58,942 bases of DNA from contig JAGBVH010000022.1 of the NCBI GenBank assembly GCA_017630405.1, positions 1 to 58,942 of the forward strand. The letters are read 5' to 3'. The DNA is from Alphaproteobacteria bacterium (GTDB lineage Bacteria; Pseudomonadota; Alphaproteobacteria; Rs-D84). Each line of letters opens with the position of its first letter. Within the stretch, counting starts at the first letter, position 1. The position numbers and the translations under genes are program-made. Below are positions 16,231-25,182 of this stretch, one piece after another. Under the pieces are notes generated by a model. That model was not told the DNA's origin and made no database searches. It saw only the letters and a program-made list of their open reading frames with translations.

Positions 16231-16604
16231 TATGCTACCCCTTTATTAAATAATTTTATTATTGCGTCTGCCAAACTTACCCACGCTGCAACCGCTACTG
16301 GCACAGTGAATACAATCACATAAGCCCCCTTTGCGATTATTTTTTTACAAAAATACCAGTTGCCTTTTGATGTAATTTTTATATTCGTGAACGACTTACC
16401 GTTTGAATACATCTTTTCATCACACGAAATATATCCACGTCTTAACAACTCTTCTAAATGCGCCCGTGTTTCATACAACACCCTTTGCGCCCATTCTTTT
16501 TGAATGTTATTGTGCCTAACCCCATCCCGTCCGCATATATCAATATCTTTTACACCCGGTATTTGTTTTACATATTGCAAAATTTCACGTTGTTTAGATT
16601 GCAA
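16230..16604 (-). CDS. small helical protein with C-terminal membrane segment, between mod and res
   Basis: 124 aa from a TTG start at 16604. GAGGAGG 6 nt upstream, overlapping the end of mod, fixes that start; longer frames run inside mod. Residues 1-80 look like a small winged-helix DNA-binding fold (helix, basic helix LEELLRRGYIS, then a short hairpin). Residues about 94-115 form one hydrophobic segment. Coupled on both sides: to mod by the ribosome site and to res by TAATG. Not a known core subunit of type III systems; a regulator or accessory factor is possible. Confidence 0.7.
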   Translation of the reverse strand: MQSKQREILQYVKQIPGVKDIDICGRDGVRHNNIQKEWAQRVLYETRAHLEELLRRGYISCDEKMYSNGKSFTNIKITSKGNWYFCKKIIAKGAYVIVFTVPVAVAAWVSLADAIIKLFNKGVA

Positions 16605-16605
16605 T

Positions 16606-18564
16606 TTATACCTCCTCAACAACCATTGATTCAAACCCGAATACATCCACGGCCTTGACACAAATCTTGCGTTTGCCTGGGTGCGCTGGGGTGATAATTT
16701 CGGCATTGTGCACCACACGCACGGCATCGCCGTCATTTGCGGTGTTTTCACGATAATCCTGCCATACAGAACGGAAAGTTTGCCCGTCATAATCCGGGTC
16801 AATCGACCAATATTCAATCAAATCCAATGGGCGTTCTGCCATGACCTGTTGAACCTTTGCCTTGGCTTTATCGTCCAATGGCAAACTGTCCGGTGATAAC
16901 AACACATAATTATCCAATTCAACGGTTATCTTAACCTTGCCGTCTTCATTGGCCGGCACAACCAATGGCCGCTTAATGGTTAAATATTGCAGGGACGAGA
17001 ATGTTATTTTCCCGCTGTTAACCAGGTCTGCATACCCCTTTTTACGCAACATATCCAACAAATCTGGTGGAATAACCAGGACTTCGCATTCTGATTTATT
17101 CAGCCCCTGGATAGTGGCACCAATATCAAATGCAAAATTCCAGCCCAAAACAACAACCTTGTTCCAACCGCCCATATATGATTCACGCAGTTCCAGCGCA
17201 CGTTTAACCGTGTTTGCATTGGTCACCTTGTTCGGACTGTCCACATATACCAGGGTGCTGCTATTGCGAATGTGTCCCAGGTTGGATGGCGCATCCGCCA
17301 CATCAAACGGTAATGCGCCATACAACCCCATAACAACACGTGCCAGGTCGGACACACGGCGGAATTGTTTGTCGGACAGGAATGCCTCACGCGAATAATC
17401 ACCAATACTGTGATACAAGAATGGCTTGCAATCCGGAATATCAATCAGACGTTTACGCATAATCATACATGACGGCTTGCCCAGGTCAGACGTTATCCAA
17501 CGCCGTCCCAATTTTTCCGCAACCGCTGCAGTCGTTCCAGACCCGCCAAAGAAATCCGCCACAATAGAATTTTCGTTGGATGAAGTTTTTACAAATATTT
17601 CTAATAAACTCTCTGGTTTTTGTGTGTCATATCCAAGTCGTTCTGAATTTGTAGATGCCATTGTTGCTATATGCGATATCACATCGTTTATTTTTTTACC
17701 ATCTTCCTTAGGATACGTCTTTCCATAATACACTTCGCCATTGGTTCTTACTCTTTTTATCAAAGCATATGATTTGCCATTTTCATCAACACGATTATAT
17801 CTGGACATATTTTCATCTTTATATGGTTGCCCCTGCTGATTCCAAATATACGCACCTGTTTTCGAATACATAAAAATCGTATCGTGCGAATGTTGGAATA
17901 TTCGCTTTGATTCAGTTCCCCTAAACCCTTTATTCCATATAATTTCGTTTACTAAATTACCTTTTCCAAACACGTCATCTAAAATCACTTTCAGATAATG
18001 TCCTGCATGCCAGTCGCAGTGAACATAAATTGAGCCTTGGTCTGATAATAATTCCTTCATCAACGCCAAACGTGGATACAACATTTTCAGATACGATATT
18101 GTGCCATCTGACCAAGTGTCTGAATATGCAAATTGTTCCAACACCGTTGGTTTTTGTTCCACATCCCCATTGGGCAGTGTTATTTTTGTCCGATAGTCCG
18201 CCTTACTATCAAACGGGGGGTCGATGTATATCAGGTCTATTTTACCACGCATACTGGGCAGCCCGGTTGCCGGGTCGCCGGTCAATAATGCCTGCATCGC
18301 AAACAGATTGTCACCGTTTATCAATCGGTTAAACCAACCGTCTGTTTCACAATATTCTGCACTGGTATTATCGGGTGGACAGCATGCACGAATTGTGCCA
18401 CGAAACAAACCACTTTCATCACGGGCGGGCAGAACATATTCATTTGTTTGCAACATCATTTTGTTATCAGATTGCGCACGTGCCAAAATCTGTTCAACCT
18501 CACGTCGGCCTTGTTTAACAACGTCTGGCAATGCCTCTATCAGCGATTTCATAACCCACCCCAT
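16606..18564 (-). CDS. type III DNA methyltransferase, Mod subunit
   Basis: 652 aa. Amino-methyltransferase of the beta class: catalytic DPPF (115-118) precedes the AdoMet site DFFGGSGTT (337-345), with the target-recognition region between (about 195-310). Mod recognises the site and methylates adenine on one strand; it also guides Res. The C-terminal 300 residues include a beta-rich segment and fit full-length type III Mod proteins. The start may be ATG 18564 or ATG 18552 (MKSLIEAL); no ribosome site decides. Transcribed from downstream of the structured RNA at 18581-18804. Confidence 0.94.
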   Translation of the reverse strand: MGWVMKSLIEALPDVVKQGRREVEQILARAQSDNKMMLQTNEYVLPARDESGLFRGTIRACCPPDNTSAEYCETDGWFNRLINGDNLFAMQALLTGDPATGLPSMRGKIDLIYIDPPFDSKADYRTKITLPNGDVEQKPTVLEQFAYSDTWSDGTISYLKMLYPRLALMKELLSDQGSIYVHCDWHAGHYLKVILDDVFGKGNLVNEIIWNKGFRGTESKRIFQHSHDTIFMYSKTGAYIWNQQGQPYKDENMSRYNRVDENGKSYALIKRVRTNGEVYYGKTYPKEDGKKINDVISHIATMASTNSERLGYDTQKPESLLEIFVKTSSNENSIVADFFGGSGTTAAVAEKLGRRWITSDLGKPSCMIMRKRLIDIPDCKPFLYHSIGDYSREAFLSDKQFRRVSDLARVVMGLYGALPFDVADAPSNLGHIRNSSTLVYVDSPNKVTNANTVKRALELRESYMGGWNKVVVLGWNFAFDIGATIQGLNKSECEVLVIPPDLLDMLRKKGYADLVNSGKITFSSLQYLTIKRPLVVPANEDGKVKITVELDNYVLLSPDSLPLDDKAKAKVQQVMAERPLDLIEYWSIDPDYDGQTFRSVWQDYRENTANDGDAVRVVHNAEIITPAHPGKRKICVKAVDVFGFESMVVEEV

Positions 18565-18580
18565 TTGGTTAAAAATTAAA

Positions 18581-18804
18581 CCGCCAACGGGATGGCGGTC
18601 GGGGGGTTAGAAAAATCAGTTTTTATCATTTGATTCCTGTTGCTTTTGGCGATATGCCTGTTTTATAACAACAGCCCCCCGACATACAAGTCAGGGTCAA
18701 AAACGGTGCAGACAACACCATGTTGGAAACGATGCATTCTGCACCGGATAAAAACTGGGCTTTCTACGGCCCCGGACGCAATTTTCCCGATTGGTCCTGT
18801 CCGT
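18581..18804 (-). ncRNA. unidentified structured RNA, copy A
   Basis: Minus strand, about 224 nt. Promoter -35 TTGAAA (18835-18840), 18-nt spacer, -10 TATGTT (18811-18816). The ends pair: CCCCG/CGGGG (18770-18774 with 18600-18604), TAGAAA/TTTCTA (18608-18613 with 18761-18766) and an 11-bp helix (18617-18627 with 18747-18757). Inside is a 9-bp hairpin CGGTGCAGA/TCTGCACCG (18704-18712 with 18738-18746) plus CTGTTG/CAACAG. The 3' end is the terminator stem 18581-18598. The outer parts match the RNA at 28735-28963; interiors differ. It could also act as a leader of mod. No known RNA class matched. Confidence 0.55.
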
Positions 18805-18887
18805 CAGTTTAACATACTTTTTCGCAAAAAACAATTTCAATGTAAAATCCCTTGAAACAGCCACTTTTTGCGATACCATTGCGCATT

Positions 18888-19562
18888 ATGAAACACAAAA
18901 CAGAAATCTTTGAAAACTGCACCCTGCAACAGGCATGTGAATGGATTGCATATAAAATTCCGCCGATGGAACAAATCCGTGCAAATGCACTTGGATTCAA
19001 ACGCCACGCACTGTTGCACCCAGATTTTGAAACCACACCAATATTTTCAGAAATCGCACTGCGTTTTACTACCCAGGCTGATAAAGATTATTCTAAACAA
19101 ATATACGATGCCGCTGCCAAATTAAAACTGGCCCTTTATGATGGCGATATAAATGCCTTTGGCGTGGTTTCAACACCAGATAAACAGCCCCAACACCAAC
19201 AAATAACCAATATTCCAAATACGGTTAAACTGAACATTGGTAAAAATACAATCCAAATAAACGACACAACATACACCGACATATACATACCATTCCGGAA
19301 CTTAAAACATGCATTTTGTCCCGCATATGCCGAAACTGCATTTAATGCCATTGAAAAACGATATTCCACACCATACATGGAAATAATGGTCGAGGTTATA
19401 AACGAGTTAAAAATCACCGACACCAACCAGCCATTAAAAAAGATTTTAACCGATGTTATTATACAAAAAATGACAGAACATGGCCTTAGACCATCACAAT
19501 CTTTGGCGGAATATATGGCGACAATTATCCGTTTGCCAGAATCTCAAAAAGGCCACGCATAG
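18888..19562 (+). CDS. element-encoded protein of unknown function
   Basis: 224 aa, hydrophilic, no signal or membrane segment. Motifs such as CTLQQACEWIAYKIPP near the N-terminus and KLKLALYDGDINAFGV at about 80-95 look like conserved blocks, but no family was recognised. Start ATG 18888 is preferred over the in-frame TTG at 18852, because a -10-like box lies about 9 nt before it, suggesting a leaderless mRNA. As the first gene of the element's plus-strand half it may belong to replication or maintenance. Confidence 0.6.
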   Translation: MKHKTEIFENCTLQQACEWIAYKIPPMEQIRANALGFKRHALLHPDFETTPIFSEIALRFTTQADKDYSKQIYDAAAKLKLALYDGDINAFGVVSTPDKQPQHQQITNIPNTVKLNIGKNTIQINDTTYTDIYIPFRNLKHAFCPAYAETAFNAIEKRYSTPYMEIMVEVINELKITDTNQPLKKILTDVIIQKMTEHGLRPSQSLAEYMATIIRLPESQKGHA

Positions 19563-19650
19563 CACGCCCCACGATTCGCAAAACACCATTTTTATACCGT
19601 TTCCAGAAAAAGTTTTCTAATAAAAAAGCCCAGATTTTCGCATTTGTTTT

Positions 19651-19675
19651 GGGTCCGACCCAAAGGGTCCGACCC
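19651..19675. repeat. two tandem 11-bp palindromes
   Basis: GGGTCCGACCC occurs twice, at 19651-19661 and 19665-19675, separated by AAA. Each copy is itself palindromic around its central base. They lie 46 nt before the small gene that precedes the replication gene, the place for iterons or an operator. Confidence 0.65.
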
Positions 19676-19720
19676 TTTGACCCTTTGCTTTACACCTGTC
19701 GTGCCATTTACATTGTTGGT

Positions 19721-19879
19721 ATGACAAATACGCAAGCGTTATCTTTGCAGTTAAAAACACTATATCCTGGACAATCCCTGTCTGACCAGGACGCATTAAA
19801 CGCAAGTCAACGCCTGGTTAAATTTGTTGAAATCCTGATGCAGGTCAACGCACAACAGCCCAAGAAGACACAAATATGA
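19721..19879 (+). CDS. small 52-aa protein ahead of the replication gene
   Basis: Starts MTNTQALSLQ at ATG 19721; mostly helical and hydrophilic, C-terminus lysine-rich. A -10-like TACATT (19709-19714) lies 6 nt before the ATG, so the mRNA may be leaderless. Its stop overlaps the next start (ATGA), so translation is coupled to the replication gene. Position suggests a copy-control or accessory protein; no family recognised. Confidence 0.6.
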   Translation: MTNTQALSLQLKTLYPGQSLSDQDALNASQRLVKFVEILMQVNAQQPKKTQI

Positions 19880-21015
19880 TTGATACGGTCATCCTAAGCA
19901 TACCATTTGAACAATTTCAAATCGTTGACTATGATAAATTCAGCCCCAGCGCACGTGGACTGTTCGAACCACCATATTACATTCTGGGGGCACGTGGACA
20001 CTTTGAATGCTTTTTAAACCCCAGCAAACACGACAACGAATACAAACCACGCCTAACACTGTCCAAACGAATCCGACAAGGCGGCTTTTCAATCGCATTA
20101 AAAATCGAACTGTCGTTGCCCAAACTGATATTTGGGAATAATTTTGATGAAATGCTCCCCAGCGATTTTCAAACCGTCATACAGATGTTGCATTACCAAC
20201 TGGCGACAATGGGAATCATGCTAACATACGATACATTGGTTAATGCCACCGTCACAGGCATACATTATGGTAAAAATATCGTGCTGGAAAACAAATCAAC
20301 CTGTGCGCTGGTCATAAACGCCATACACAAACTGAAAGTTTCAAAACGCTGGGACCTGGGCGACACAGATTTTCGCAATGACGGCCAAGCGGTCAGATTT
20401 CACACCAATCACTGCGAATTAACATTCTATGACAAGGTTAAAGATTTAGAACATGCACGCATCAGCGAAAACCGGGCAATCGAATCCGACAACGCAATTC
20501 AACTGGACCTATTCAACCAATTAAAACCCCAGGCACAAATTATGCGAATGGAATGCCGACTAAACAACAGACGACACATAAAAAACACATTGCAGGAATG
20601 CAATATCCCCGTCAACAACCTGACATTCAAAGAACTATTTTCTGCGACAACCGCCCAATCAGTTCTATTACTTTTCTGGGACAAATTCATACGACCATCA
20701 TTAAACATTGTCATCACAGCAAGCCAAAGCCCCCAGGCAATATTCACACAACTGCGTTCCTGCGGATTAAAAGAATCAGATACCATAAAATGTTGCGGTG
20801 CACTGGGCTATATCAAAGAACACGGAATACGTTCCCTGCACCAGGTATTATCCCCATCTGGACGCACATACAGGCATTTATCAAACTGCTTAAAACCGGT
20901 TGATTTAACTGGAAACTATTTATACAATATTTTCAAACAGATTGAAATCGAATTGGCAGAATTTAAAGCCGTTAAGTTGGCCGATTACCCGGAATTACAA
21001 AAGGAAACACGATGA
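19876..21015 (+). CDS. probable replication initiation protein (phage gene II-like)
   Basis: 379 aa. Opens MIDTVILSIP, the style of phage/plasmid replication proteins of the filamentous-phage gene II type, and later shows a HYGKNI block, a FYDKVKDLE block and MRMECRL. Those proteins nick a replication origin to start rolling-circle replication. I cannot place the catalytic Tyr and metal His residues with certainty, so the family is tentative. Tandem palindromes upstream would suit an origin or operator. The stop overlaps higB (ATGA). Confidence 0.45.
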   Translation: MIDTVILSIPFEQFQIVDYDKFSPSARGLFEPPYYILGARGHFECFLNPSKHDNEYKPRLTLSKRIRQGGFSIALKIELSLPKLIFGNNFDEMLPSDFQTVIQMLHYQLATMGIMLTYDTLVNATVTGIHYGKNIVLENKSTCALVINAIHKLKVSKRWDLGDTDFRNDGQAVRFHTNHCELTFYDKVKDLEHARISENRAIESDNAIQLDLFNQLKPQAQIMRMECRLNNRRHIKNTLQECNIPVNNLTFKELFSATTAQSVLLLFWDKFIRPSLNIVITASQSPQAIFTQLRSCGLKESDTIKCCGALGYIKEHGIRSLHQVLSPSGRTYRHLSNCLKPVDLTGNYLYNIFKQIEIELAEFKAVKLADYPELQKETR

Positions 21016-21293
21016 TTAAATCTTTTAATGACAAAGAAACCGAAAAGATTTTTAACGGCGAACGTTCAAAAAAACTGCCAACAAACATACAAGAACGGGC
21101 ATTCCGCAAATTAACAATGCTGGATGCGGCCGAAAATATTGACGACCTGCGGATACCGCCGTCCAACATGCTGGAAACTCTTGGTGGCAAACGCAAAGGC
21201 CAATGGAGCATTCGTATAAATCAACAATACCGAATTTGCTTTGTCTGGAACGAAAACGAGGCGAATAATGTCGAAATTGTGGATTATCATTAA
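21012..21293 (+). CDS. higB: HigB-type toxin (RelE/ParE fold)
   Basis: 93 aa, normal length. MIKSFNDKETEKIFNGE at the start, a central SNMLETLGGKRKGQWSIRIN and the ending YRICFVWNE-V--VDYH are typical of HigB, a ribosome-dependent mRNA endonuclease. Toxin precedes antitoxin, the usual order in hig loci. Start overlaps the stop of the replication gene by 4 nt, so toxin synthesis is tied to that transcript rather than to the promoter before higA. Confidence 0.92.
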   Translation: MIKSFNDKETEKIFNGERSKKLPTNIQERAFRKLTMLDAAENIDDLRIPPSNMLETLGGKRKGQWSIRINQQYRICFVWNENEANNVEIVDYH

Positions 21294-21297
21294 ACAC

Positions 21298-21326
21298 TTG
21301 ACATTATCTATTACATAACGTATAAT
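21298..21326 (+). promoter_or_regulatory. consensus promoter for higA and the recombinase
   Basis: Perfect TTGACA (21298-21303), 17-nt spacer, perfect TATAAT (21321-21326) in the gap between higB and higA. One of the strongest promoters in the window; it should express the antitoxin and recombinase independently of higB. Confidence 0.85.
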
Positions 21327-21352
21327 ACAGTTAACAAAAAAGGACGTTTTTT

Positions 21353-21685
21353 ATGACCAATTATATTGAAACCGGACACATTGGCGATATCTTACGTGAA
21401 GAATTTATGGAACCGCTGGGCTTATCTATGAATGCGCTGGCACGTGCAATCGACATGCCTGCGAACTGCATACACGGCATTGTCCACGGCACACGTGGCA
21501 TTTCAGCCCAGGTAGATTTACGTTTAACGCGTTATTTCGGCCTATCCCAGGGATATTTCCTGCGTTTACAGAACCGTTTAGATATGGTCGCTGCAAGACG
21601 TGCCATTCCAGAAGACGAACTGATGAAAATCATTCCGTTCAAACAAACTGGCACAAAACCAATGATTAACGTGGCGGGCATGTAA
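21353..21685 (+). CDS. higA: HigA antitoxin
   Basis: 110 aa. Helix-turn-helix protein of the HigA/VapI type: HIGDILREEFMEPLGLSMNALA, then a recognition helix region and an FGLSQGYFLRLQN block. It neutralises HigB and normally represses its own promoter. Ribosome site AGGA lies before ATG. The recombinase begins 2 nt after its stop, so both are on one transcript. HigA autoregulation would then also govern recombinase supply (inference). Confidence 0.92.
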   Translation: MTNYIETGHIGDILREEFMEPLGLSMNALARAIDMPANCIHGIVHGTRGISAQVDLRLTRYFGLSQGYFLRLQNRLDMVAARRAIPEDELMKIIPFKQTGTKPMINVAGM

Positions 21686-21686
21686 A

Positions 21687-23225
21687 ATGTATGCGGTCCT
21701 GCTGGCACGAGTATCATCCCGAGAACAAGCCGAGGGAATGTCTATTGATGCCCAGACAGAAAATTTACGCAATTACTGTGCCAGAAAAGACCTTGAAATA
21801 TTAAAAACATTCCAACTTGTTGAAAGTTCCACAAAATCCGAACGCAAAAAATTCGAAGAAATGTTGCGTTATATCCAGGGATTGCCCCATAAGGTCGCAC
21901 TTGTGGCAGATACCATTGACCGTGTGCAACGTGGATTCAAGGAATCCGTCGATTTAGACGAATTACGCAATGCAGATAAAATAGAAATCCATTTTGTTCG
22001 TGAAAACCTGGTTATACACAAGGATTCAAACAGTGCCGATATCGCCAGATGGGACTTAGGCGTTTTCACATCAAAGACCTATGTCGGAAACCTGCGTGAT
22101 AATGTTAAACGCAGTATCAATTACAACACTGGCAAGGGAATATGGCAGAGTTTGGCACCCATTGGCTACAAAAATGCCCGTGATAACAACAATCATCCAA
22201 CAATTATTATTGACCAAGAACGCGCATTCAAAGTCAAACGACTGTTCGAATTATACGCATCCGGACTTTACACACTTGGGGCAATGGTTCAACAAGCAAA
22301 AAATATTGGGCTAACCAGCAGACTGAAAAATGCACCACTAAACAAATCACTAATCCAGAAATTATTAACTAACCCATTTTATTATGGCGTTATGCGGGTC
22401 AAAGGCCACTTATATGCACACATATACGAACCCATAATAAGCAAAGAATTGTTTGACAAATGCCAGGCCATTATGACCCAAAAAGCCAGCAAACGACAGA
22501 AATATGCAAAAATTCCATTCGCATTTGGCGGTTTAATTCGTTGTGCAGATTGTGGCTGTGCAATATCCAGCGACTTGAAAACCAAACCCAGCGGAAAAAC
22601 ATATACATATTTGAAATGCTCTCATTACAAAGGCAACTGCCAACAACCGCCGGTCAACGAACAGAAAATATTTGAACAGATTCAAACAGAAGTATTCGAC
22701 AGATTATCTATCCCACAAAACATAATGCAGGAAATAGTCGATGCTTTAAAAACATCCATTCAGGCAGAAAACGAGTTCCTGAATCAGTCGTTGAACGACT
22801 TGGCCAAACAATTAGAACGTGCCAACGATAAAAAGTCACGTCTGCTAGACTTACTTTTAAACCAAAGTATTACACAGACCGAATACGACACAAAACGCTC
22901 CGAACTGGAAAAAGAAATATTCGACATCCAAAACAGACAGCAGTCACACATCGCAGCGGACAAATCATTTATAACCACGATAGAATCGGTCTTTTTAGTT
23001 GTTTCAATGGCTGGCGAATTATTTAAAAGTTCGAAAGTCGAACAAAAACGTGCACTGCTGAACTTACTACTTTCGAACTGCACACTAAAAGACGGAAAAC
23101 TGCTGTATTCCTTGAATAAACCGTTTGATATGCTGGTGAATTTGACCACAAATGAAAAGTGGTCGGGGCGAAAGGATTCGAACCTTCGACACCTTGGTCC
23201 CAAACCAAGTACTCTACCAGACTGA
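21687..23225 (+). CDS. large serine recombinase, chimeric C-terminus
   Basis: 512 aa as read here. Resolvase domain with nucleophile Ser10 (ARVSSREQ) and a DRVQRG motif near 79-83; recombinase domain about 160-260; zinc ribbon Cys286, Cys289, Cys311, Cys318; then a coiled coil about 350-420. From codon 492 (WSG) the frame leaves the element and reads antisense through tRNA-Pro to a stop at 23225, giving a 21-residue host-derived tail. The native tail of 51 codons lies at 13060-13215. It should catalyse integration and excision of this element at the tRNA 3' end. Confidence 0.93.
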   Translation: MYAVLLARVSSREQAEGMSIDAQTENLRNYCARKDLEILKTFQLVESSTKSERKKFEEMLRYIQGLPHKVALVADTIDRVQRGFKESVDLDELRNADKIEIHFVRENLVIHKDSNSADIARWDLGVFTSKTYVGNLRDNVKRSINYNTGKGIWQSLAPIGYKNARDNNNHPTIIIDQERAFKVKRLFELYASGLYTLGAMVQQAKNIGLTSRLKNAPLNKSLIQKLLTNPFYYGVMRVKGHLYAHIYEPIISKELFDKCQAIMTQKASKRQKYAKIPFAFGGLIRCADCGCAISSDLKTKPSGKTYTYLKCSHYKGNCQQPPVNEQKIFEQIQTEVFDRLSIPQNIMQEIVDALKTSIQAENEFLNQSLNDLAKQLERANDKKSRLLDLLLNQSITQTEYDTKRSELEKEIFDIQNRQQSHIAADKSFITTIESVFLVVSMAGELFKSSKVEQKRALLNLLLSNCTLKDGKLLYSLNKPFDMLVNLTTNEKWSGRKDSNLRHLGPKPSTLPD

Positions 23226-23236
23226 GCTACACCCCG
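23160..23236 (-). tRNA. tRNA-Pro (anticodon TGG), attachment site
   Basis: 77 nt with encoded CCA. Acceptor CGGGGTG/CGCCCCG, anticodon stem CTTGG/CCAAG with loop TTTGGGA (anticodon TGG), T-loop TTCGAAT. The gene is intact because the element entered at its 3' end and restored it. Its own terminator now lies 10 kb away at 13030. The recombinase frame runs antisense through 66 nt of it. Confidence 0.96.
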
Positions 23237-23332
23237 AAACGAAGCACATTATAACAGCATTTTTTTTAAATGCAAATTTTTATTTTAATTTTCTGCTTGT
23301 TTGATTTTATTAAGTTTTCTATCATACAAATA

Positions 23333-24349
23333 ATGAGAAAAAGAATCTTGGTTTTTAGCATTTTCTGTACTATTACAGCCACCGCGACTGCCGCAGGCAC
23401 TCGTGATGCCAGATTAACCAACACGACGGGATACAATTACAACTATATGTATCCATACATGAACAATAAAATGCGCACAGACCTTAACCCCGGGGTCACA
23501 ACTTCTCAATCACTAAATCCAATTAACACAGTGGTCAAGACAACACAACTGGCTGGCAACGAAAAACGCCGCGTTGTATCGCGCCCAACAACCGCACGTG
23601 CAGCCACAAGTTCTACTGCCACAACCACATCGCCCAAAAGACGCGTGGTCGCCCGCAGCACAACAAGTGCGCGTGCTGCAAATCCATATGGCGCGACCGC
23701 ATCCCCTGGATCGCGACGCGGCGTTGTTGCCCGTCCAAGCACTGCGCGCACCGCACGTGACGATAATAACAACAGATTATACGATTCGAATCGCGATACT
23801 AACTCATACGCATCTGATCGTGTCAGCAACACACCAACCATCGGTCGCGACACAGAACGCATGACATCCAGCGAGTGTCTGGCCAGTTATACAGAATGCA
23901 TGAATCAATACTGTGAACGCCCCGAAACTGCCTATAATCGCTGTTATTGCAGTTCTAAACTGGCACAAATCGATGCGGAATATCAGTCAACAATTGACAA
24001 TATGATAAAACAAATAACTTCGGTCCAGAATAACAACCAATGGACTGACGAAGAAATGAATGAATATTGGATGGAAAAGGTCGGAAATTATACAGATTCA
24101 AATTCATGGGCAGCACTTGACGAAGCGCTGAATATCGACTGGTCCAGCACTGAAAACCGCATTCGCGGCCAGAACGCATTTGTGACCGGTCACGAATACT
24201 GCTCGCGTTATCTGCGCGGTTGTTACTATATGGCGGGCAACCTGCGCGATGCATACAGAACACAAATCGCACGCGACTGTGACGCATATGAATATTCACT
24301 TCAAAAAATCAAGACTGCCGCCGAGAGTATTATAGAGGCAAACAAATGA
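23333..24349 (+). CDS. secreted Cys-motif protein (family member 1, short)
   Basis: 338 aa. Signal peptide, then a basic low-complexity region of about 130 residues (Arg, Ala, Thr, Ser). Next comes the cysteine signature C-x5-C-M-N-Q-Y-C-x8-C-Y-C-S at about 197-220, followed by a helical segment and further cysteines. The same signature appears near the N-terminus of the proteins at 43030, 45566 and 48271. This copy is the shortest. ATG 23333 starts right at the signal peptide; upstream in-frame sequence is hydrophobic but improbable. Coupled to the arginase-family gene (ATGA). Function unknown. Confidence 0.75.
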   Translation: MRKRILVFSIFCTITATATAAGTRDARLTNTTGYNYNYMYPYMNNKMRTDLNPGVTTSQSLNPINTVVKTTQLAGNEKRRVVSRPTTARAATSSTATTTSPKRRVVARSTTSARAANPYGATASPGSRRGVVARPSTARTARDDNNNRLYDSNRDTNSYASDRVSNTPTIGRDTERMTSSECLASYTECMNQYCERPETAYNRCYCSSKLAQIDAEYQSTIDNMIKQITSVQNNNQWTDEEMNEYWMEKVGNYTDSNSWAALDEALNIDWSSTENRIRGQNAFVTGHEYCSRYLRGCYYMAGNLRDAYRTQIARDCDAYEYSLQKIKTAAESIIEANK

Positions 24350-25182
24350 CAAAATTTATTGGTATCGAATACGGTCGTGGCGCCACCGCCACAATAACAA
24401 ATGCGGGACCTGCACTGGCACCACGCGCAATCGAAAAAATTTTTCCTGACAACAATTGGACATTTGTCACACCGGACGCATTTAATATTGAAGAATGTCG
24501 TGCGGATCGTTTCGGTGAAAACTTTAAAATTCAGCAAAAAATATATGCCACCACCCCACACGAACCCCACATATTTATTGGTGGCGATCACTCGGTAAAC
24601 TATGGCCACTTCGCTGCAATTGCTGACCAAATGCCGAATACGGAACTGTGTCTTATTTATCTGGATGCGCATCTTGATATTCACACACCAGAATCATCTA
24701 AGCTAGAGGCTTCTGGCGCGCCACATGGCACAAATGTTCGCGCACTGCTGGGCGAAGGCGACACACGCTGGTTAACCCTGCAACAGCATAAGCCGGTTCT
24801 GACACCGAATCGCGTATTTTACATTGGCACACGATCATTCGAACCATCAGAAATCAATTTCGCACGCCAAAACAACATCTATATCAAACCAGCATCTGAA
24901 TTAACCAACAAATCGGATTGGGCCAGAACAGTTGCGGATATACGGTCCGCCATCGGGAATCGCCCTTTTATTGTATCTGTTGATTTTGATGCAATGGACC
25001 CAAAATACTTCCCAGATGTTCTGGTACCGGAAACAGGCGGATTATCTGTCGAAGCAGTGCGCTATTTTATCAAAGAATTTCACAACGCACACAGTTTTGA
25101 ATTTGTGGAATACGCGCCAAACGGCGATGCCGCATCTGCAAGAATTGTACAAGATTTAATCGAAACAGCGATTAACGATTAA
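24346..25182 (+). CDS. arginase/agmatinase family ureohydrolase
   Basis: 278 aa. Binuclear Mn site motifs are present: GGDHSVNYG, DAHLDIHTP and SVDFDAMDP. The family hydrolyses guanidino compounds (arginine, agmatine, formiminoglutamate). The segment after the third motif reads YFPDVLVPETGGLS where most members have a Pro-Gly-Thr-rich loop, so substrate cannot be assigned. Cytoplasmic. Translationally coupled to the secreted gene before it, an odd pairing. Ends 11 nt inside the convergent gene at 25172. Confidence 0.9.
   Translation: MTKFIGIEYGRGATATITNAGPALAPRAIEKIFPDNNWTFVTPDAFNIEECRADRFGENFKIQQKIYATTPHEPHIFIGGDHSVNYGHFAAIADQMPNTELCLIYLDAHLDIHTPESSKLEASGAPHGTNVRALLGEGDTRWLTLQQHKPVLTPNRVFYIGTRSFEPSEINFARQNNIYIKPASELTNKSDWARTVADIRSAIGNRPFIVSVDFDAMDPKYFPDVLVPETGGLSVEAVRYFIKEFHNAHSFEFVEYAPNGDAASARIVQDLIETAIND

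Larger units (their letters stand above)
13059..23168. mobile_element. 10.1-kb integrative element in tRNA-Pro(TGG)
   Basis: Bounded by the direct repeat GTGGTCGGGG at 13059-13068 and 23159-23168; the right copy is the CCA-proximal 3' end of tRNA-Pro. It carries type III restriction-modification genes, a structured RNA, unknown genes, a probable replication protein, HigBA and a large serine recombinase beside the tRNA. The boundary is supported independently: joining the ends restores a longer recombinase reading frame. The element has defence and stability genes but no conjugation or virion genes. Confidence 0.85.
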
